Position numbers and translations under genes: made by a program
Shown here: one piece after another, positions 36,587-47,770 of the stretch
How the letters are laid out: the number at the start of each line of letters is the position of its first letter
Numbering within the stretch: position 1 is the first letter of the stretch
The notes under the pieces: model-generated
Told to the model about the DNA's origin: nothing
The model's database searches: none
Seen by the model: only the letters and a program-made list of their open reading frames with translations
NCBI RefSeq assembly: GCF_047511655.1
Contig: NC_133397.1
Span: 16,951,501 to 17,015,500, forward strand
DNA length: 64,000 nt
Origin: Castor canadensis
Taxonomy: Eukaryota > Chordata > Mammalia > Rodentia > Castoridae
Direction: 5' to 3'

Positions 36587-36948
36587 GAGCTTAGTCCATC
36601 CTGTACTACTATAACAGAATGCCACAGACAAGGAAATTTATAAGGAGCAGAGATTTATTTGGCTCACTATTTGGGAGGCTGGGAGGTCCAAAATCAAGGG
36701 ACAGTCATCTGGTAAGGGTCTTCTCTCTGAGTTCTCCTATGGTAGAAGGTCAGATGGAAAAGAGAGAACAAGGTGGGGGCTTGTGAACTTGACCTTTTAT
36801 GAGGAGCTCACTCCTGAGGTAATAGTATTAACTTATTCACAAAAGCAGCACCCTCCTGACCTAGGCACCCATTAAAGGCTCCACCTCCCAACATTGTAGA
36901 TCAAGTCTCCAGCACAAGAACTCTGGGGCGGCCCATTCAAACCACAGC
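36587..36948 (-). mobile_element. MaLR (MST/MLT1-like) solo LTR fossil
   Basis: Reverse orientation: TAGTCCATCCTGTACTACTA, TTTATAAGGAGCAGAGATTT, ATTTGGCTCACTATTTGGGA, CCACCTCCCAACATTGTAGA, CATTCAAACCACAGCC. Nearly full LTR length without an internal region. Confidence 0.7.
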
Positions 36949-37904
36949 CGGGGTTAAATGAAACAACAGAGGTAGAACTTATTAAGTGCTTAGCATTGGC
37001 ACTTAATAAGTAGCTTATTGTTTTCTGTGATGCTGTTATTATGGCGCCAGTCCATGATTTCAGGATCAAAACTGGCCTCTCTGGAGATTGGATGGAACTT
37101 TCTTGATGGGCACAGTTTGTTTTCCTCAAGTCTCACCCCTGTCAGTGGATGATCCCTGGAGACCACACTGGGCGCTAGCAGCCTCTCTCAGGACCCATCA
37201 TCTCTACTTGTCTGACTGCTGACCATCCAATGTGCAGTCACATACCGGTTAGGCCCAATAGGGAACATGGCTTACTGCCCCTGTGAACTCAGGTATCATA
37301 TTTGGTTTTCTTCCCATCCTCCTTTTTAAATCCTGGGGTATGGAAAGTGGTGGGGAAGCCAAAAACGAGTTCCTTTAGGAACAGTGGGGATGCTGGATAA
37401 AGAGATAATTTTGCCCTCCCTGGTCTCACCTTCGATCACAGATAGACTGGATGGGCAGACAGACCCTCATTCAAGACACCAAGCCCAACAGGAGCCAGAA
37501 GTCAAGTGGACCCGCACAGAAGAGGCCCTGAAGTGTCAGCGCCTCTGATGACGACGGGGCTTGTCTGGTGGAGCTCCAGGAAGAGCGTGATGGGGAGGCC
37601 GCAAGGGTCCTGTTTCACTGGACACCACTCATCAGGCTCTGGTGGGAAAAAGGTGGGCTGGGGTCATGAAGGGCTGTGAACACCAACTGCAGGTAGCGTG
37701 GCCAGACGAGCCCACTCCAGGGCTGTCTTCACTGACCATCTCACTCATCCATTCTGTCCTTCATTTATTACGTAGCTTTCCAGATTGCTTTCTAAGTGTG
37801 TACATTGCTTTCCACTGGGTGTGCCTGCTAACCATTATGTTAGCAACATACAATGGGCGTATTTCCAAGTCAGCATGCGTGCCTTCATCTCATTTTTAAT
37901 AATA

Positions 37905-38042
37905 ATAACTATTACTACTATTGCAAGAGTGTCTCACTATATTGCCCTGTCTGACCTCAAATTTCTGGGCTCAAGTAATCTTCTTTCCTCAGGCTCCCAA
38001 GTAGCTGGCACTCCAGGCATGCCCCAACACACCCAGCTTACA
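37905..38042 (-). mobile_element. 7SL-derived (B1/FLAM-like) SINE monomer
   Basis: GAGTGTCTCACTATATTGCC, TCTGGGCTCAAGTAATCTTC, CTCCCAAGTAGCTGGCACTC. Old copy; the left A-tail equivalent is an AATAATAATAA tract. Confidence 0.75.
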
Positions 38043-38351
38043 GCTCGGTTTTTAAAACACAAGTAATACACGAACACATTCATGTTACAAAGAATTCCAA
38101 CAATACGGGCGTATGTGGAAGACAAAGTAAGAGATCACCTCTCCTACACCACCTATAACCCTCTCCCTACTTTGGTAGGAGTTTATTCAAACCTTCGCCT
38201 GTGCATTTACATATATAACTAAGTGGTACTTAAACAAATATGGTTGTGTACATGAGCAGCTTACAGTTTCGTCTTAACAATGTGTTAGAAGTCAGTATCT
38301 ACAAACCAGACTCAATCTTGTTAATGGTTCCCTGGGATTCTGCAGTTTGGC

Positions 38352-38507
38352 TCTTTCTTCCTCTTTCCTCCCTTCCTTCCTTCCTTCCTTCCTTCCTTCC
38401 TTCCTTCCTTCCTTCCTTCCTTCCTTCCTCCCTCCCTCCCTCCCTCCCTCCCTTCCTTCCTTCCTCCCTCCCTCCCTCCCTCCCTTCCTTCCTTCCTTCC
38501 CTTTTCT
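38352..38507. repeat. (TTCC)n/(CTCC)n pyrimidine microsatellite
   Basis: About 150 bp of TTCC units interrupted by two blocks of TCCC units. Tetranucleotide repeat likely to be length-polymorphic. Confidence 0.93.
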
Positions 38508-38534
38508 TTGATTATTTTGGAGGGATTATTTACT

Positions 38535-38722
38535 GGCTGTTGAACTCTGGGCCTTGAGCTTGCTAGGCAGGCATTCTACCATTTGAACCACACCCCTAGT
38601 TCTTCTGCTTTTTTCACTTTGTTTTTCAGATAAAGACTGAGGTTTTTGCCCTGGTCAACCTTGGACCAAGACCCTCCAACCTCCACCTCCTGAATAGCTG
38701 AGGTCACAGGTATGCCACCACA
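38535..38722 (-). mobile_element. Composite SINE: ID arm plus B1-like arm
   Basis: On plus: TTGAACTCTGGGCCTTGAGC, TTCTACCATTTGAACCACAC, then CAGATAAAGACTGAGGTTTT and CTGAATAGCTGAGGTCACAG. Same arm order as the copies at 34,720 and 39,096 but with one B1-like arm. Confidence 0.75.
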
Positions 38723-38894
38723 CACAGCCCTCTGTCTTGGTTTATGGAACCATTCCCCTTTTGGTGGGTGGCATTTTAAAATGCTTTGCTATCACAAACA
38801 GTGCTGCACCAAACACCCAACACATGGGCTCCTGCATGCAGGGTACAAACCTCCGTTAGGACAGAGAGCCGCATTCTTTCAAATGCCTGAAGCT

Positions 38895-38968
38895 GTGTAC
38901 TTTGTTTATTTATTTGATAGCATTGGGGTTTGACTAGCACTCTGCTGGTTGAGCCATGCCCCCATTCC
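38895..38968 (-). mobile_element. ID-type SINE fragment
   Basis: TAGCATTGGGGTTTGACTAG then CACTCTGCTGGTTGAGCCAT. Diverged reverse ID arm. Confidence 0.55.
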
Positions 38969-39095
38969 AGGGATTGTTTTTAGCATATATTTGTTTTATA
39001 AAATAATGGGTTTAATTGTGACATTTTCATACATGTATATAGTGTGTTTTGATTATGTTCACCACCCCCAACTCCTTTCTCTTGTGAGCACCTCG

Positions 39096-39402
39096 ATACT
39101 ACTGAGGTTTGAACTCAGCCTCAAGCTTGTTTGGCAGGTGCAGGTGCTCTACTACTTGAGCCACACCCCAGCTCTTTTCTCTTTTATTACTTTTCAGATA
39201 GGGTCTAGGGCTGGCCTTGGACTGTGATCCTGCTACCTATACGTCCGTTGTAGCTGGGATCACAGAGGGGAGCCACCACCCCCGGCTTATTGATTGAGAT
39301 GGCGTCTCACTAATTTTTTCCCTGGGTTGGCCTTGGACCGAGATACTCCCAGCTCTGCCTCCTGAGTGAGTGAGATCACAGACATGAGCCACTGTGCCTG
39401 GC
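39096..39402 (-). mobile_element. Three-part SINE: two B1-like arms plus ID arm
   Basis: On plus: TACTGAGGTTTGAACTCAGC and ACTACTTGAGCCACACCCCA (ID arm), GGTCTAGGGCTGGCCTTGGA and GTAGCTGGGATCACAGAGGG (B1-like arm), then GGCGTCTCACTAATTTTTTC and GAGCCACTGTGCCTGGCC (second B1-like arm). The best-preserved copy of this layout in the window. Confidence 0.85.
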
Positions 39403-39954
39403 CTGCTGATCACCTCATCTGAGCCGGATGCTGGGGGTGTGTGGTGACTTAGGCAGAGCTCTGTCTGGAAGCAGGTGCTAGGTGATGTAGTCTGAGTCCT
39501 GCCATGGGGGTGATTCAGGAGCCCTGCCCTGGGAATGAGGGGGGCGGAGTTCAGAGAAGACCTCCTGGAGGAGCTGACGCCTAGGTAGAAATCTGACTGT
39601 TAAGGAGCAGTTTGCCAGGCAGAGGAGTGAGTGGGAAAGGATGTGCCAGCTGGAGCTGGGCTCGGCCAGCCAGGACCACCTTTGCCGCTGATTAGCAGTT
39701 TTCCTCCAATGCTGAGAGCTGGGGTGATGGGAGTGAAAGCAGGTGGGGCTGAAGCTAAAGAGTGTGGCTGTGGCCCAGGTGGCTACAAAGCCGAAAGCAG
39801 AGATGATGGATTACATAACCTGAGGAGTTGGAACAAGGAGCCTGGGCAGGGGTCAGGAACTCACACCTAGCAAGAACCCACCAGGACCCAGGCTCTGTGT
39901 GAGGAGGGGTGGTCCTCCCTCCCTCTTGAGGAGAACAGGCTAGGCCTGCTCTGG

Positions 39955-40640
39955 TTGCTCTATGCTGTATAGAGTAACAGCTTTAAGACTGTACCTAGCC
40001 TTGACTTGTAAAGCAACAGTTTTGACCTAAGCAACTCCATTTTGAGTACGAAATAGAATGACTCTACATCTTGTTTATATAAGTAAACAACTACCACCTG
40101 CCAGCACACACCTGAAGCAAAAACCGATATATCTGCAGATATACCAAATCATATCAAAAACCCCACACATGTGAACTTGTCAGTCACACCAGATGTATCC
40201 CCCTCGCCGGGACTGTAAAAGGAGGAATACCCCAAGTCTGAGATGTGGCAGGCATAATGACACTGTCACCAGGTCACTTGTAATGAGCCTCTTCCAGAAA
40301 ATTGCCAAAGTGAAGGAGCTCTGCCTCCTTCCCAAAGACTCCAGTTTGAGTGCAGTTTCTTCTGCCATGACACACTGCCCACTCCAAACCACTGCTGGGA
40401 ATATCCTCCACCCTAACCTGTACTTGACAACTCTGTGCCTTGAACACAGCCCAGCAGCTGTGGCTGCTAGAGCTTCTGAACCGGTCACCTACACAGACTT
40501 TTTCCCTAAAGAGACTTCTTCCTGCACCTGAATCAGTTCTCTGCCTGGGCCTCCAGCACAGGTCTCTGAACTCAGCGGCTCTTTAACCCTTTCTTACCAC
40601 TGGCTGTGTACTGTTATAGTGTGAAGTATAAAGTGTCACC
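39955..40640. other. Possible unclassified LTR-like repeat
   Basis: The stretch around 40,020 (ACCTAAGCAACTCCATTTTG), together with a TATATAAG-like box near 40,076 and a CCCCCTCGCCGGG region near 40,200, looks like the make-up of an LTR, but I recognise no family and cannot fix the ends. Could equally be unique DNA. Confidence 0.25.
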
Positions 40641-40854
40641 GGAGTGACATTAGTAATTAAGACTGGCATAAGATAACCTGTGTTGCCAACAGCCTAGGCT
40701 ATCAAGTGATATCGGCAGTACTTGGTGAATTGACACCAAAAAAATTGACGTAGCTTGTGAATTTGTTGTTATTTAATAAATTCTGGCATCTTGGAAAGGC
40801 ATAAGCACATTCATCTATGTTTCTGACATAACTCACCTCTCTTCCTGTCTTCCT

Positions 40855-40940
40855 TTTGCTTCTCCCTCCTTCCCTCACTCCCTCTCATCTTCTCTTCCTT
40901 CCTCCCTCTCTCTCTCCTTCCCTCACTTCCTTTCTTCCTT
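40855..40940. repeat. CT-rich low-complexity tract
   Basis: Pyrimidine-rich CCTTCC/CTCTCT sequence immediately left of an L1 fragment. Confidence 0.7.
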
Positions 40941-41079
40941 TTTAAATTAATAAAGGTTTTTAAAAGAAATTGTAGGTTTATAGAAAAATTGAGCAAAAAG
41001 TGTAGTGAGTTACCTTTGATTCCTATCCCCCAAAATTTCTCAGTTTCTCTCTCTTTCTCTCTCTGTCTCTCTCTCTCTC

Positions 41080-41205
41080 TCAGATAGGGTTTCCCTGTTG
41101 TTACCCAGGCTGGCCTCGAACTCCTGGGCTCAATGGAATCTATCCTACTGTCTCAGCCTCCAGTATCTGGGACTAGAGTTTCAAGATTTCACATCCAGCT
41201 AGTTT
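41080..41205 (-). mobile_element. 7SL-derived (B1-like) SINE
   Basis: CTCAGATAGGGTTTCCCTGT, ACCCAGGCTGGCCTCGAACT, CTGTCTCAGCCTCCAGTATC, preceded by a TCTCTC simple-sequence tail (41,047-41,080). Confidence 0.8.
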
Positions 41206-41689
41206 CTCCTCTTATTAACCCTGACATTGGGTCACACTGACGAACTGATACTGATACATTATTATTCACTACAGTCCTTAGTTTACCTTAGGGTCACTTT
41301 GGTGTTGCATACCCTACAGGTTTTGATAAATGCACCTACCATTATCATGTCATATGAAATAGTTTCACTGCCATAAAAATCCCCTGTGCTCCACCAACTC
41401 ATCTTCCCTTCCCGCAGGCTCTGACAAGCACTAGCCTTTTATTGACTCACAGTTTTGCTTTTTCTAAGAGATCATACAGTCATCCTAGTGCAATAGTCTT
41501 TCCATATTGATTTCTTTCACTTAGTAAAATGTGTTTAAGGTTCCTCTGTGTCTTTTTATGATTTGATGGCTCATTTCTTTTTATCACTGTCTGGATATAC
41601 CAGTTTGTTTATCTATTCTGAAAGACTGGATAAACAATCATTCAGACTGTTGCTTTGAATTCTTGGCAATTATTACTAAAACTGCTGTG

Positions 41690-42046
41690 TTAGCTTTCCT
41701 TTGCTGTAACAAATAACTAAGATAATCAGTTTATGATTGGCTCACAATTTTGGGACTCAGTCCAAGACTGATTGGCACTGTTGTTTTTAGGCTGTGGAGA
41801 GGCAGCACATCAGGGCAACAGCACATGGCAAAACATTCACCTTGTGGCCAGGATGCAAAAGAGGGAGAGGAAGACACCAAAGACCCACCATCTCCTTTGA
41901 GAGCCTGCCTCCTTATGTAAAACCTTTCACTAGGCCCTACGTCCTAAAGGTTCCACAACCTCCAGTTGTGCCATTGGCTGGGGACCAGGTCTCTAACACA
42001 AAAGCCTGTAGGAGACATTCCACATCCAAACTGTCACAGTCATTAA
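41690..42046 (-). mobile_element. Rodent-type MaLR solo LTR fossil (MT/ORR-like)
   Basis: Reverse LTR: GTGTTAGCTTTCCTTTGCTG, TGATTGGCTCACAATTTTGG, CCTAAAGGTTCCACAACCTC, GAGACATTCCACATCCAAAC. The match is to the rodent MT/ORR-like branch from memory. It interrupts the L1 at 40,945-42,415. Confidence 0.65.
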
Positions 42047-42059
42047 AACACATCGCATG

Positions 42060-42225
42060 TAGGGATGTATAAGTTGGTCAGGAAGGGGAGGAGACTTGAC
42101 TGGATAAAATGGCACAAAAGTTCCATCTAGGACATGCCCCCCATTCAGGAAGCATTTTGTTGGGAACACCCTTGGATCCCCCCTTCTATGATCAGCTCAG
42201 TAGCACCTGCATCATGATAAGTTCT
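42060..42225 (-). repeat. Left copy of a 150-165 bp inverted repeat
   Basis: GTATAAGTTGGTCAGGAAGG, ACTGGATAAAATGGCACAAA, CATTCAGGAAGCATTTTGTT, CCTGCATCATGAT. It is the reverse complement, with scattered mismatches, of 43,445-43,612. Probably a member of a lineage-specific repeat family. Confidence 0.75.
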
Positions 42226-42235
42226 CCATTTATTG

Positions 42236-42330
42236 GGACTGGGGCATGGCTCAAGTGATAGAGCAATTTTCTAGCAATCCTGAAGCTCTGAGTTCAATTC
42301 CTAGTACTGGGAAAAAAAAAAGAAAAGAAA
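42236..42330 (+). mobile_element. ID-type SINE monomer
   Basis: GGACTGGGGCATGGCTCAAG, TGATAGAGCAATTTTCTAGC, CTGAGTTCAATTCCTAGTAC, then an A-rich AAGAAAAG tail. Confidence 0.88.
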
Positions 42331-43379
42331 AGAAGAAGAAAAAAGTTTCCAGTTTATTTGGGCAAATATCAAGGAGCAAGATTGCTGGGTTACAGGGTAA
42401 GATTCCTTTTTAATTCTTAATACATGACTATATTTGCATTGTACAAAGCCAATCAATTTTACAGATAACACCAAGGTTTCATCTCAGCCCCACCCTCAAT
42501 CTCATGCTTACCAAATTTTACAAATATGGGACTTGTTGCCCTGACATATAAGTAACTCTTTTCAAGGTCCACACCAGGAAGCTATGGAGCAATCTTCTGC
42601 CTTCGAAGTCCTTAGAAGAGAGGCAAGGATGCTTACCTGACCACAGGTATGAAGGGGGCTAGGGAAGAAAGGAGTGTGTGGGCAGGGGATTCCTGCTCTG
42701 AGGGTAGCTTTGCACTCTAAAGTAGCCACTCCACTTGGAGACATGTCTGATGGGTAAGTGTGGGCTCAGATGGGGGATTGCTGCTTACAGTTCAGAAGGA
42801 AGTGCAATGGCAGAATCACAGGCCAGGCTGATGGTGGTGGCCTCTGAGCATTGGTGACTGAGGAACTCCAACCACTAACCAGTCACAGGACCCAGGAGTG
42901 GGTGCAGAATTGGGAGTGGCAAGTGATCATACATGGTGTGTTCAGTTCAAGCCTGCAGAGCTGGAGGTGCTCCTGGGTGATGCAGATTACAGCTTAGACT
43001 TCAGGACAGAGAATTGGGTAGGAGAGGCAGGTTTGAAGGTGCTACCATCCAGGAAGGTCTGTGAATGATCCAAGTTCTTGATGAATTGAACAAAGAATTG
43101 GACAAAATGCACAGAAATTGCAAACAAAGTGTAGATTTGTTGAACGTAGAAATACACTGTCACAGAAGACAGGAGCAAGGCCTGAGCAAATAAGCTGAAA
43201 GAGCCAGTTTTCCTGCTTGTACTGTAATTTAAGACCAAAGCTGGGACTTGTGGAGGACTATAAGGGAGCCAAGAAGGCATTCCTTCTATGATCAATAGCA
43301 GGATGTTATATAATTTATTTTCTGCATTCTGTTATAATTACATGCATGAGATGTAGGTGGGTGTGTGTCTCAAAAGGTC

Positions 43380-43930
43380 ATCTGAGTGCAGGTTCCCTAG
43401 TCCTCAGCACATGGCTAGCTCCAGGATTTTCCCCTCTGTACAAACATTCTCCCTCATCATGATGCAGGGGCCACTCAGCTGACCACAACAGGGGGCTCCA
43501 AGGATGTTCTAAACAAGATGCTTCCTGAAGGGGGCATGTCTTAAGTGGAACTTTTATGACATTTTATCCAGTCAGTCTCCACCCTTTCCTGACCAACTTG
43601 TACTTCCCTATTCTCCTGCTTCAAGGAGACTTTGGCATGGCAACAGCAGCCTCGGAAGGAGCAGCCCCAGGCAGAGTAGGTGGGGAGAGAGCCTAGCTCA
43701 TGGGTGTGCAGGACACAGGCTGAGCATCCAGGGTGTGCTGAGGACAGAGGACTCAGGGGAGCAAGGCCTGATCTGAAGAAGTATCTCTTGTTGGGCATGA
43801 TTGCTCCACGAAGGTGGCCCATGCCCTGGTCTAGTTGCCAGCCAGTATGTCTTTCTCACACTATCTAAGATATTGAATTGAAAGACGTTGTTACAACTAC
43901 ATTGAAGAGACTTATTGAAAGGAAGCCTAT
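43380..43930 (+). repeat. Right, longer copy of the inverted repeat family
   Basis: The core 43,445-43,612 pairs with 42,060-42,225 in the opposite orientation. The copy appears to continue rightward through GACTTTGGCATGGCAACAGC to about 43,930, so it is the fuller copy. It might be an LTR-like or other dispersed element; I recognise no family and the outer ends are uncertain. Confidence 0.5.
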
Positions 43931-43961
43931 GGGAGTCAGGCCAGTTGGTTTAAAATCCAGT

Positions 43962-44195
43962 TACATGCTGGGCACTGTGCCTCACACCTGTAATCCTAGC
44001 TACTTGGGAGGTGGAGATCAGGATGATAGTAGTTTGAGGTCAGCCAGGCAAAAAGTTAGCAAGACCCCACCTCAACCAACAAGCTGGGTATGGTATCGTA
44101 CATGTGATCGGCACATGATCACAGCTACTCAGAAGGCTGTGGTAGGAGGATCACCCAGGCCAACCCTAGACAAAAGCAAGACTGGACCTGAAAGC
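43962..44195 (+). mobile_element. SINE with two B1-like arms in tandem
   Basis: First arm GCTGGGCACTGTGCCTCACA, TCCTAGCTACTTGGGAGGTG, AGTTTGAGGTCAGCCAGGCA. Second arm AAGCTGGGTATGGTATCGTA, CACAGCTACTCAGAAGGCTG, GGAGGATCACCCAGGCCAAC. No clear ID arm follows, so it may be the truncated form of the three-part SINE. Confidence 0.8.
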
Positions 44196-44584
44196 AAGCT
44201 TCCTTTTACATTCCTCCTCCATTGTTGGAACAGGTCAGGAGCCGGTCCTGCCACCTAGGCTGATGGAGTAGCTCTTGACATGACTGACATCTCTCCAGTC
44301 CCAGCCAGGAATACCAATCCCTCAAGAGACCCTAAGAGACCTTAGGGGAAAACAGTATCAGCCTGGAAGATGGGTGAGAATGCCTTTCCCCTTCTCCCCA
44401 AGCTGTGTTGGCTGGACCAAGGCCTGGTATAGGACCCCCACACTAGGTGCAGCACTGATGAATAAATGAATGACAGAATGAAGCAATGGACTGAAAAAGA
44501 GCCAATGACTTATAAGCCAATCATTTCGATTTGTTATTTGACTGATAACTGGCAATTAGGAAACTAATTTTATCTCATCTAGAC

Positions 44585-44715
44585 GTTTCATTCATTCATT
44601 CACTCACTCAACAAATATTTATGAATGCCAAATGCTATGAACAACAGAGATTTTACCCTCATGGAATTTACATTCTAGTTGGCTGGGACAGACAATAACT
44701 AAACAAGTAAGTTAA
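44585..44715 (+). repeat. L2/MIR-age interspersed repeat fragment
   Basis: CATTCATTCATTCACTCACT, CAACAAATATTTATGAATGC, CCCTCATGGAATTTACATTC, GGGACAGACAATAACTAAAC: the usual 3' consensus order of the L2-like mammalian repeats. Confidence 0.6.
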
Positions 44716-45276
44716 ACCAGCAGTCTATTGGAGTGTGACAATTCCTTTAGAAAAAAGCAGGAAAGATGACAGAGAGCGCTGGAGTGGAGGAAGAAGGTGG
44801 GTGACATATGGGCAAAGACTTGCTTGAGGGGTGGGGATGGGGAGGGAGCCAGGAGGCTGTCTTGGGGAAGAGCACTGCAGGTAGGGGGACCAGCAGGAGC
44901 ACCTAGGAGGCAGTTGTATGGGGAACCAGATCCAGCAGGACCTGGCAGACCTTGGAAGGACTTTGGCTTTCACTCTCACTAACAATGGATTCCTCAGAGG
45001 CTTGAGCAGAATTTATTTCTTGCCTTGTAATCTATTTAAGTGTTGCAGAAACTGGATTATTCCCCATATGTGGCTGCTGTTGAATGCAGTCCTGTGGTAG
45101 TGCTCAAATTGTTCTTCTGTCCCCTGCATCTCTCTGCCTAGTGGGGGGTTAGGTCTAGCACCTTGATCAGTTTTGTCTTGGATTTTTTGACAAGAATACT
45201 TTAAAGGTGGGGCAGTGTACTCTATCTGTGGAAAGAGCATCACGTCTGTCTTGCTCTTTCTGTGATGTTAGTTGCC

Positions 45277-45662
45277 ACTGATATTAGTTTCTAGAATTAC
45301 AGTAACTGGATGGATGAAAACATCAGAAATTTATTTTCTCAAAATTATGGAGGATAGAAGTCTGAAATCAAGGTGTCAGCAAGGCTTTAGGGAAGGATCC
45401 TTCTTTGTGTCTCCCAGCTTCTGGAGGCTCCTGCTGTTCCTTGGCTCACAGAATAACTCTAATTTCTGCCTCCCTCTTTACATTGCTATCTCTGTGTTCA
45501 AATTCCTTCTTAAGAACACCAGTCCTATTGGACTTAAGACCATTCTAAATACAGTGTAGTGTGACTAACATCACAAAGACCCTATTTCCAAATAAGGTTA
45601 CGGTCATTCTTCTAAGTGGACATAAATTTGGGGGTGGACAAAAATTCAACCCAGTATACCAC
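45277..45662 (-). mobile_element. MLT1-type MaLR solo LTR fossil
   Basis: Nearly full reverse LTR: GATATTAGTTTCTAGAATTA, GAAATTTATTTTCTCAAAAT, AGTCTGAAATCAAGGTGTCA, CCCTATTTCCAAATAAGGTT, ATTCAACCCAGTATACCAC. No internal region. Likely inserted before the primate-rodent split. Confidence 0.85.
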
Positions 45663-45784
45663 TGACAATAATTAATTATGTTCAATATGTCATTACAGGA
45701 TGTGAAGTTGTAATATTCTAATAACACTATTTCTTCTTCATTGGATTACTGGTTTACTTTTTTTCTTTCACTTTTTAAAAGGAA

Positions 45785-47770
45785 GATTTATTTGACAAGT
45801 TTCACTTAGCGCAATACACCTAAAAGGAAATCACAATACAATGAAGTATTTAAATCAAGGCCTCAGAATTTCAAACACCAAGACCAAAATCCTAAAGTAT
45901 TGGTATTGCATCTCAAAATTTCCCCCTTAACTTAAAAAAAGCTTAAACTCACGTGCCTTACAGGTTATCAAATGAAACTAACATTAACAAACATGCCAAA
46001 TGTTTCACTTTTAATTGTAGACACAGCTCCCATATTGAATTTTACAAAAAAGCATGTCTTTCAACATGCATCCAAACAGTGTTCAATGCAATGTGGCATA
46101 AGAGCACCATTTAACATAATTCAACTGCTTGGACCTAAATACACTTACTGCTTAAGTACATCCTACAATATGACTAACTGCAGAAAATTGCTTAACAGTT
46201 ATAATTTCCTCAACTTCGCTGGTACATCTAGATGACTGCTGTGTTCAACACTGAACCAAGTCCTTAAAACACTCCCAATTTCTTATAGAGTAAGCATAAA
46301 TCACAAAGTCTGGACTGCAAACACTGTTATACTGAAGTTTTGTTTTTTCTTTTAAAAAGTTGACCAAGACTCAGTGATCAGGATCAATTACATTCCCTAC
46401 CCAGCACTCATACAGGACATGCTAGACACCTTCCCATTCTGTTCATGCCATTCTGTTCATTCCCATTCTTGCTCCTCGGCTACATGTGCAATGTTTGATT
46501 GAAAATCACTGGAGTTTTCCTGTAAAAACTTGGTCATACCACTCACGCTGCTCTGGCCACCATAGCCACCTCCATAACCTCCACTCGGCTGCTGGCTGGC
46601 TGGGCCACCATAACTGAGCTGGTTTGACAAGCCCTTGCCTCCTAGCATTTGGCTACCATAAGCACCACTGCTTGCTCCTGCTGTAGAATTCGAGGAGGGT
46701 TCTACCTATTTGTGCTGTGTATTTGCTTTGTCTTTTGACATAGCTTCTACAGCATCTTCATGAGTTGAAAACTCGACATCTGCTTCACCAGTTACTCTGC
46801 CATCAGGACCAATCTCAGTGTGTACACTCTCACAGGGTTGAGCAGTGAAAAAACGTCATAAATGTCATTCTCAGTGGCTCTGTATGGTAATCCCCAGATG
46901 TGTACACAGTGTCTGGTCATGCTGTGGAAAGGAGAGCCACCATCCCACATCTGTGATCAAGCATTTCTGAAAAACAGTAATTGAGGTCTCTTCCAAACCT
47001 ATCTGATCCAAATCCATAGCCATCATTATAGCCATTGTAATAATCACAGCCTCCATAGCCTCCACCATAAGCACACGCTTTATCCTCTCAAAGCCAGCTC
47101 CTCTGCCAATGCTGTTATACCGTCTGCCAGCACCAGGTCTGTTACAGGGACCTGGTCTCTGCACGGCCATAAGCTTTCGTGGTGGGTCATAGTGAATTCT
47201 AACTTCAGCTCGACTGCTCTTAAAGATTTCAATATACCTGTGCCCTATTCTTTCCGTGTTTCTTTAGAGCCTTTTCAGCTATTTCCTGTGAAGCAAGCTT
47301 CATGAAGGCCTCCCACGTACTCCTCCCCTGGAAGTCCACCGGCAATGTTATCCCATTTGGCACGATTTCCAACCCTGAGAAGAACTGAACAATTTCTTCC
47401 TTGCTATGTCCAAAGGGGAGTCCTCTAAGCTGTATAAAGCCATCATTGGCCATGTCAGGACTATTTGGACCAGTATGCTTCAACACCCAATCCATTTCAA
47501 AACTGTTTGACTTGAATACTTCAACATATCTGTGTCCCATAGTTTCTCTTTCTACAGGGCCAACTTGACTTCATCTTCTGATTCAAGTTCAACAAAAGCC
47601 TCACTACTCAGTCTGCCTTCTCTAGTGTAGATGAAACGAATACCCTGGGCCCCATTTTGAATTTTGCAGTCAGAGAAAAAATGCTGCACTTCATCGGCTG
47701 AGCAAAACCAGGGCAAACCCCAAACCTTCACCATAAATCCTTCCCCGCCTTTGGTGCCCAACATCATTCA
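45785..47770 (-). pseudogene. HNRNPH1P: Processed pseudogene of HNRNPH1
   Basis: Intronless copy of the heterogeneous nuclear ribonucleoprotein H1 mRNA. It starts [11 protein letters not shown] at 47,767 and covers RRM1 ([17 protein letters not shown]), RRM2 ([30 protein letters not shown]), the glycine-rich linker, RRM3 remnants and the C-terminal [18 protein letters not shown] to [12 protein letters not shown]. The DFQSNIA end fits H1 rather than H2. The frame is broken: an in-frame TAG plus a 4 nt loss follows [10 protein letters not shown] near 47,552, a further shift follows the second GHRY motif near 47,225, and the glycine-rich/RRM3 part (46,700-47,000) is scrambled. The retained 3'UTR ends at AATAAATCTTCC near 45,785, beside a T-rich stretch that may be the eroded poly(A). 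Non-functional as a protein gene. Confidence 0.93.

Larger units (their letters stand above)
40945..42415 (+). mobile_element. Old L1 3'-end fragment split by later insertions
   Basis: GGTTTTTAAAAGAAATTGTA, TCTGACAAGCACTAGCCTTT, TTTTATGATTTGATGGCTCA, CATTCAGACTGTTGCTTTGA, and, after the insertions, TTGGGCAAATATCAAGGAGC with AAGATTGCTGGGTTACAGGG. The order matches one L1M-type 3' end, interrupted by a B1-like SINE, a MaLR LTR and a further repeat with an ID SINE. Confidence 0.72.
25632..45276. other. Intergenic block between SDC1 and PUM2, left part
   Basis: Repeat-dense sequence without any exon-like structure that I can support. Individual repeats are listed separately. The stretches 26,250-27,660, 36,960-37,880, 39,410-39,950 and 44,260-44,580 look unique and hold no gene, promoter or RNA that I recognise. 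Confidence 0.6.

Noticed and set aside
38240-38557. Pro/Ser/Leu-rich open frame on the plus strand
   Set aside because: Translation of the (TTCC)n microsatellite.
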